A stretch of 64,000 nt of DNA from positions 114,033 through 178,032 of the forward strand of contig MLPZ01000015.1 in assembly GCA_001885315.1 (NCBI GenBank). Reading direction: 5' to 3'. This document shows, piece by piece, positions 60,624 through 64,000 of the stretch (its first letter is position 1; every line of letters begins with the position of its first letter). Source of the DNA: Treponema sp. CETP13 (GTDB lineage Bacteria > Spirochaetota > Spirochaetia > Treponematales > Treponemataceae). The notes below the pieces were generated by a model. That model did no database searches and had not been told where the DNA came from. It saw nothing but the letters and a program-made list of their open reading frames with translations. A program made the position numbers and the translations under genes.

Positions 60624-61843
60624 TATTTTTCTTCTCCGCCTGAAAGTAAATTTATTTTGTAACTTTGTTTATCTTTACGAGCAAAAGTACAAATCTTATT
60701 ATTATATAGTAACACATTTGGAAATTTTCTGCTTAAAAAAAGGTTAAGTCCCTCTGTAATAGAATATGCACCAATATTGTGAAAAATAAGTATATCATTT
60801 TGAGCTAAATCGGTCATCTCAATCTTTCTTACTAAAATGTCTGCGGTTGTACAAAGACTACCACAAAGCATCCATGCTTTCTCTTCATTTTTTGATGCAA
60901 CAGTTTGCTTTCTATATGGTTTTATATGTGTAATTATTGGAATTTTCATCCCCATATTTTGCCCTAAATAGTTAACATGATTTATTCCACCATCAACAAT
61001 AGCATAATTTGTAACTTCATTACGCTTTTGGTCACAGTTAGATTTTGTATCCATAACTTGTGTAACATAATAGCCACAATAAGCTGTAAAAAAACGCCCC
61101 ATTTCTACTGTCAACTCTGTTAGTTGACTCAGTTCTTGCAAATTTGGAAGCAACTCTTTTAGTGGAGAAAAAAGATCATCAAAATTATCTGTTGTAAAAT
61201 AAGAAACAGGTAGTCCCGGTCCATATTCTAAATTTTTTACAGTAAAATTATACTCAGTTTGTAATTGCTGTATAAATTTTTTTAACATCTCTAATTCTGC
61301 TTTCTGTTTTTCAATTTTTTTGCGCTGTGTACCGACAAAATAATGCAAGCCAATAATTTTTAATCCAGAATATTCATTCCGTTTTTTTATAACCGATAAC
61401 AAATCTGTTTTAGACATACCAAATTGACTACCAGAAGTTAAGCGTAAAATGACCAAAAATTGCGTTTCTTGCTCTATGGCAATTTCGTTTAAAAGCTTAA
61501 TATGCAGAAGAGATTCTGCTGTATACAATCCAACATTATTTTTAGCTGCATCCAGTATATCCTCTCGCGTTTTTTGTACACCTGATAAAATAACTTTGTC
61601 CATGTTTATCCCAAGTTCTTGACAAATTGATAATTCTCCTGGGCTACAAACCTCAAATTTCTCGACAAAAGAATCCATATCTTTAACTAAAAAAGGATTA
61701 GCTTTCATTGCATAACAAATATGAATTTTATTGCCAACTATTTTTTTTATTTCACACATTCTTTTTTGCAAAGCATCAATATCAAACAAAAAAAACGGAG
61801 TTTGATATTTTTTAGCAATTTCGAGTAAGTTCTGCGTATCCAT
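60623..61843 (-). CDS. PLP-dependent decarboxylase, alanine-racemase fold
   Basis: A 406-residue fold type III PLP enzyme like diaminopimelate or ornithine decarboxylase. The PLP lysine is in IHICYAMKANPFLVKDM near residue 46, the phosphate-binding region in LEYGPGLPVSYF, and the catalytic Cys region in MLCGSLCTTADILVRK near residue 345. Similar decarboxylases occur beside an AMP ligase and an ACP in exosortase-type exopolysaccharide loci. Its substrate may be an amino acid, free or carrier-bound; this is inference. It overlaps both neighbours by one base (TAATG), a fully coupled operon. Confidence 0.82.
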   Translation of the reverse strand: MDTQNLLEIAKKYQTPFFLFDIDALQKRMCEIKKIVGNKIHICYAMKANPFLVKDMDSFVEKFEVCSPGELSICQELGINMDKVILSGVQKTREDILDAAKNNVGLYTAESLLHIKLLNEIAIEQETQFLVILRLTSGSQFGMSKTDLLSVIKKRNEYSGLKIIGLHYFVGTQRKKIEKQKAELEMLKKFIQQLQTEYNFTVKNLEYGPGLPVSYFTTDNFDDLFSPLKELLPNLQELSQLTELTVEMGRFFTAYCGYYVTQVMDTKSNCDQKRNEVTNYAIVDGGINHVNYLGQNMGMKIPIITHIKPYRKQTVASKNEEKAWMLCGSLCTTADILVRKIEMTDLAQNDILIFHNIGAYSITEGLNLFLSRKFPNVLLYNNKICTFARKDKQSYKINLLSGGEEK

Positions 61844-63360
61844 TACCCCTCCTTATATTGTTGCAACAATAACTTTCTGTCTATCTTCCCATTTTTAGTC
61901 ATTGGTAACCTATCTATTTTGGTTGTATGGTTTGGCATCATATACATAGGAAGTAATTCTTTGAGTTGCTTTTTCACTTCTTTTTCTTCGCTTGAACCAA
62001 CATAAAAAAGCACTAACCGTTTTTTTTCATAATCATAGACACAACAAGAACGAACAACATTTTCTATATTATCTGTGATTTGTTCAATTTCAAAAAGTTC
62101 AATCCTATGCCCTAAATGTTTAATTTGAAAATCTTTTCGAGTAACATAATATAAATTACCAGCTGAATCATATTTACCTATATCACCAGTTCGATAAATT
62201 CTTTCGTAATATAAATGATTAAGGGGATTTTGCACAAAAGCTTCATTTGTCTTATCCCCGTTATTATAATATCCCAGTCCAAGAGCTGTCCCAGAAACAC
62301 AAATCTCGCCTAACACATTTGAAGTTGTTTTTTTAACTAAATTATTGTGTTCATCAAGTAGGAAAACTTTTTCATTCTTAAAGGACGTACCAATTGGTAT
62401 TCCTTGTTCATATTTTTTTGAGCTATCAAGTTTATAATATGTGCAATTACAGGTAATTTCTGTCGGACCATATAAATTTATAAATTGTGCATTTGGTAAA
62501 AATTGTTTCCATATTTTATAATGTTTTATCGGCATTATTTCACCACTAAACATAACCTTATTTACAGAGGAAGGAACTTTATATTCAAAACCTTTCATTG
62601 TCGAAACAAAACACATTGCAGAAACAGCCCAAACAAGCGTGGTAATATTTCGTTCACATAAAAAATCAAGTAATTTTGTAGGAAAACTAAAAAACATTCG
62701 TGGGATAATTTGAACTGTTGCACCCATCTTTAACCCACTATAAATATCTTTTACCGAAACATCAAAATCCCAAGGAGCTTGATTTCCGATTATATCTTCA
62801 TGCATTATGCCAACTGTTTGTGGGAAGATTTCCATAAATTCGAGGACTGAACGATTAGAAATTGCAACCCCTTTTGGAATTCCTGTGCTTCCACTCGTAA
62901 AATTTATATATAAGGGATCAATGTCTAACCTACTTTGATCAATTTTATCTAGGGCAAGTTTATTAATAGTAGTAAAAAGCGAGTCAAATAATACTATTGG
63001 TTGTTTAACTGAAATTTTATCAAGCTTTTTTTTATTTTTTGCGGTTGTTATTATGAGTGCCGGTTGTAAAACTTCTAATATTTTTAACATACGCGCTTCT
63101 GGTTGATTTACGTCCATAACTGAATAACAACATCCAGCATAAACAGTCCCCATAAACCCTATTATCAACTCTACAGATTTATTCATAAAAAATACAATAG
63201 GTTCAGTTGGTTTTACATAAGGCAAAAGTCCACTCGCAAATTCTTGCGCTTTTTTATTTAGTTGTGCAAAAGTAATTTCATTATTGACATCTGCAAAAGA
63301 AATCTTATTTGGATATAACTGTGCATCTTGTTTCAATAAATCTATTATTGAATAATTCAT
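61843..63360 (-). CDS. AMP-forming amino-acid/acyl ligase (DltA-like)
   Basis: A 505-residue adenylating enzyme that activates a carboxylate with ATP and loads it on the ACP. It shows PLYINFTSGSTGIPKGVAIS (P-loop A3), VMFSGEIMPIKHYK, LYGPTEITCNCTYY (A5), YRTGDIGKYDSAGNLYYVTR (A7-A8) and the final lysine in LPMTKNGKIDRKLL (A10). Length and layout are closest to DltA, the D-alanine ligase. The start at 63360 is chosen because GGAGGG lies 7 bases upstream; earlier starts lie inside the previous gene. It forms a coupled operon with the decarboxylase and ACP. Confidence 0.9.
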   Translation of the reverse strand: MNYSIIDLLKQDAQLYPNKISFADVNNEITFAQLNKKAQEFASGLLPYVKPTEPIVFFMNKSVELIIGFMGTVYAGCCYSVMDVNQPEARMLKILEVLQPALIITTAKNKKKLDKISVKQPIVLFDSLFTTINKLALDKIDQSRLDIDPLYINFTSGSTGIPKGVAISNRSVLEFMEIFPQTVGIMHEDIIGNQAPWDFDVSVKDIYSGLKMGATVQIIPRMFFSFPTKLLDFLCERNITTLVWAVSAMCFVSTMKGFEYKVPSSVNKVMFSGEIMPIKHYKIWKQFLPNAQFINLYGPTEITCNCTYYKLDSSKKYEQGIPIGTSFKNEKVFLLDEHNNLVKKTTSNVLGEICVSGTALGLGYYNNGDKTNEAFVQNPLNHLYYERIYRTGDIGKYDSAGNLYYVTRKDFQIKHLGHRIELFEIEQITDNIENVVRSCCVYDYEKKRLVLFYVGSSEEKEVKKQLKELLPMYMMPNHTTKIDRLPMTKNGKIDRKLLLQQYKEG

Positions 63361-63361
63361 T

Positions 63362-64000
63362 TTATTGAACCCTCCATTCATAGCTTCGTACAATTTCAGT
63401 TTTACCAGAATCTGCCTTTGCATAAAGTTTAAGTTTTTGGGCATGCATATGTCTTAATTTTGTATGCGAGATAGTAAGGCAGGAATTTGGACAAAAGTCT
63501 TGAATTACTGTTTCACTATCACCATGTACTACAACTAATTTATACAATGGATTTACACTCGTTCCATGTAAGGCTCTAAACTGTAATTCTATTTTATTTG
63601 CTCCGTTTATATGATCAAAACAACAAGCATCAACCCAGTTTATCGAATCTAGATAATCTTTTGGAGTATAGAAATATTTGCTATCATACATGTCTAGGTT
63701 TGTTCCATCATACTGGGCTATGAAATGAGCAAATTTTGTAGCTCCAGAATAACTTAAATGATCAGTGTGATAAAAATCTTCATCCGAAAATGATAAATAC
63801 TTTTTATTTACTAAATTATAATTGCAATAATTAAAACCTAAAGATTTAAAATATTCGTAATACCGTTTTGTCATGGTAAAGTAAGTTCCACTTTCATTTA
63901 ATATACATAATGGTGGGACAGGCGTAATTAAAAAAACAAGTCTTATGTTATTTTTATTACATAAATTGTGAAACGAAAGTGATAATGTCTCGATGTAACG
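63362..64000 (-). CDS. SGNH-like surface-modification protein, C-terminal part (cut by window edge)
   Basis: An open frame of at least 212 residues enters from the right edge and ends one base before the ligase start, so the N-terminus is outside the window. Visible are LVFLITPVPPLCILNESGT, a stretch like the 'P-V-P' block of periplasmic GSCFA/DltD-like hydrolases, and EDFYHTDHLSYSGATKFAHF, where D-x-x-H would be the catalytic Asp/His pair. No membrane span is in the visible part. In Dlt-like systems such a protein delivers the activated group to the polymer outside the membrane. The catalytic Ser is not visible, so the call is tentative. Confidence 0.65.
   Translation of the reverse strand, partial: RYIETLSLSFHNLCNKNNIRLVFLITPVPPLCILNESGTYFTMTKRYYEYFKSLGFNYCNYNLVNKKYLSFSDEDFYHTDHLSYSGATKFAHFIAQYDGTNLDMYDSKYFYTPKDYLDSINWVDACCFDHINGANKIELQFRALHGTSVNPLYKLVVVHGDSETVIQDFCPNSCLTISHTKLRHMHAQKLKLYAKADSGKTEIVRSYEWRVQ

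Overview
The window is AT-rich bacterial DNA that reads as a host-associated spirochaete, most likely Treponema. The basis is gene content rather than any 16S sequence: tandem Lcl/DUF1566-type lipoproteins, an Rsm22-like methyltransferase with cysteine motif, Tex, a GerMN-domain protein, membrane AraC and SpoIIE regulators, and several genes whose promoter -10 box lies only 6-8 bases before the start codon. I place the genus only with moderate confidence.

Left chromosomal part (1-26039). A GH31 glycosidase is cut by the window edge. It is followed by housekeeping and signalling genes: proS, an exported protein, a GGDEF protein, a GerMN protein, ptsI, der, a MerR-type regulator, an Rsm22-like methyltransferase and a CBS-SpoIIE phosphatase. 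Next come an MliC-type lysozyme-inhibitor lipoprotein, a membrane-anchored AraC regulator, two damaged Lcl-domain lipoprotein genes and an outer-membrane-like barrel protein. An MBOAT/SGNH pair for polysaccharide O-acylation, a SIMPL protein, a UDG-like protein, an aldehyde dehydrogenase, tex and tRNA-Ala(GGC) complete this part.

Integrated element (26040-49816). A 23.8-kb element sits in the 3' end of tRNA-Ala. A tyrosine integrase lies next to the intact tRNA. A 42-bp copy of the tRNA 3' half marks the far end, and the original tRNA terminator is stranded beyond it. The far end holds mobilization and replication functions: Xis-like HTH, a RepA-like ATPase, MobC, a MobA relaxase, a candidate oriT, and a coiled-coil membrane protein overlapping the relaxase gene. 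The centre is a defence island. A type I restriction-modification locus (hsdM, hsdS ... hsdR) has extra genes between hsdS and hsdR: a SIR2 remnant, an RNase H-fold-like protein with a Ser/Thr kinase, and an IetAS pair (AAA ATPase plus subtilase). Downstream is an unrecognised three-gene operon: a membrane-anchored PIN-like nuclease, an ASCH-domain protein and a tail-anchored protein. This operon is the best candidate for an undescribed system; the kinase/RNase H-like pair is second.

Right chromosomal part (49817-64000). After a UPF0303 protein comes a surface-glycan locus: two EpsG-like polymerases, a decayed fragment, a LicC-like nucleotidyltransferase, a CDP-glycerol-type phosphotransferase, a flippase, two glycosyltransferases and a ManC/CpsB protein. 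On the opposite strand an operon encodes a SGNH-like protein (cut by the window edge), an AMP-forming ligase, a PLP-dependent decarboxylase and an acyl carrier protein. This looks like a carrier-protein pathway that makes an amino-acid-derived decoration for the glycan.
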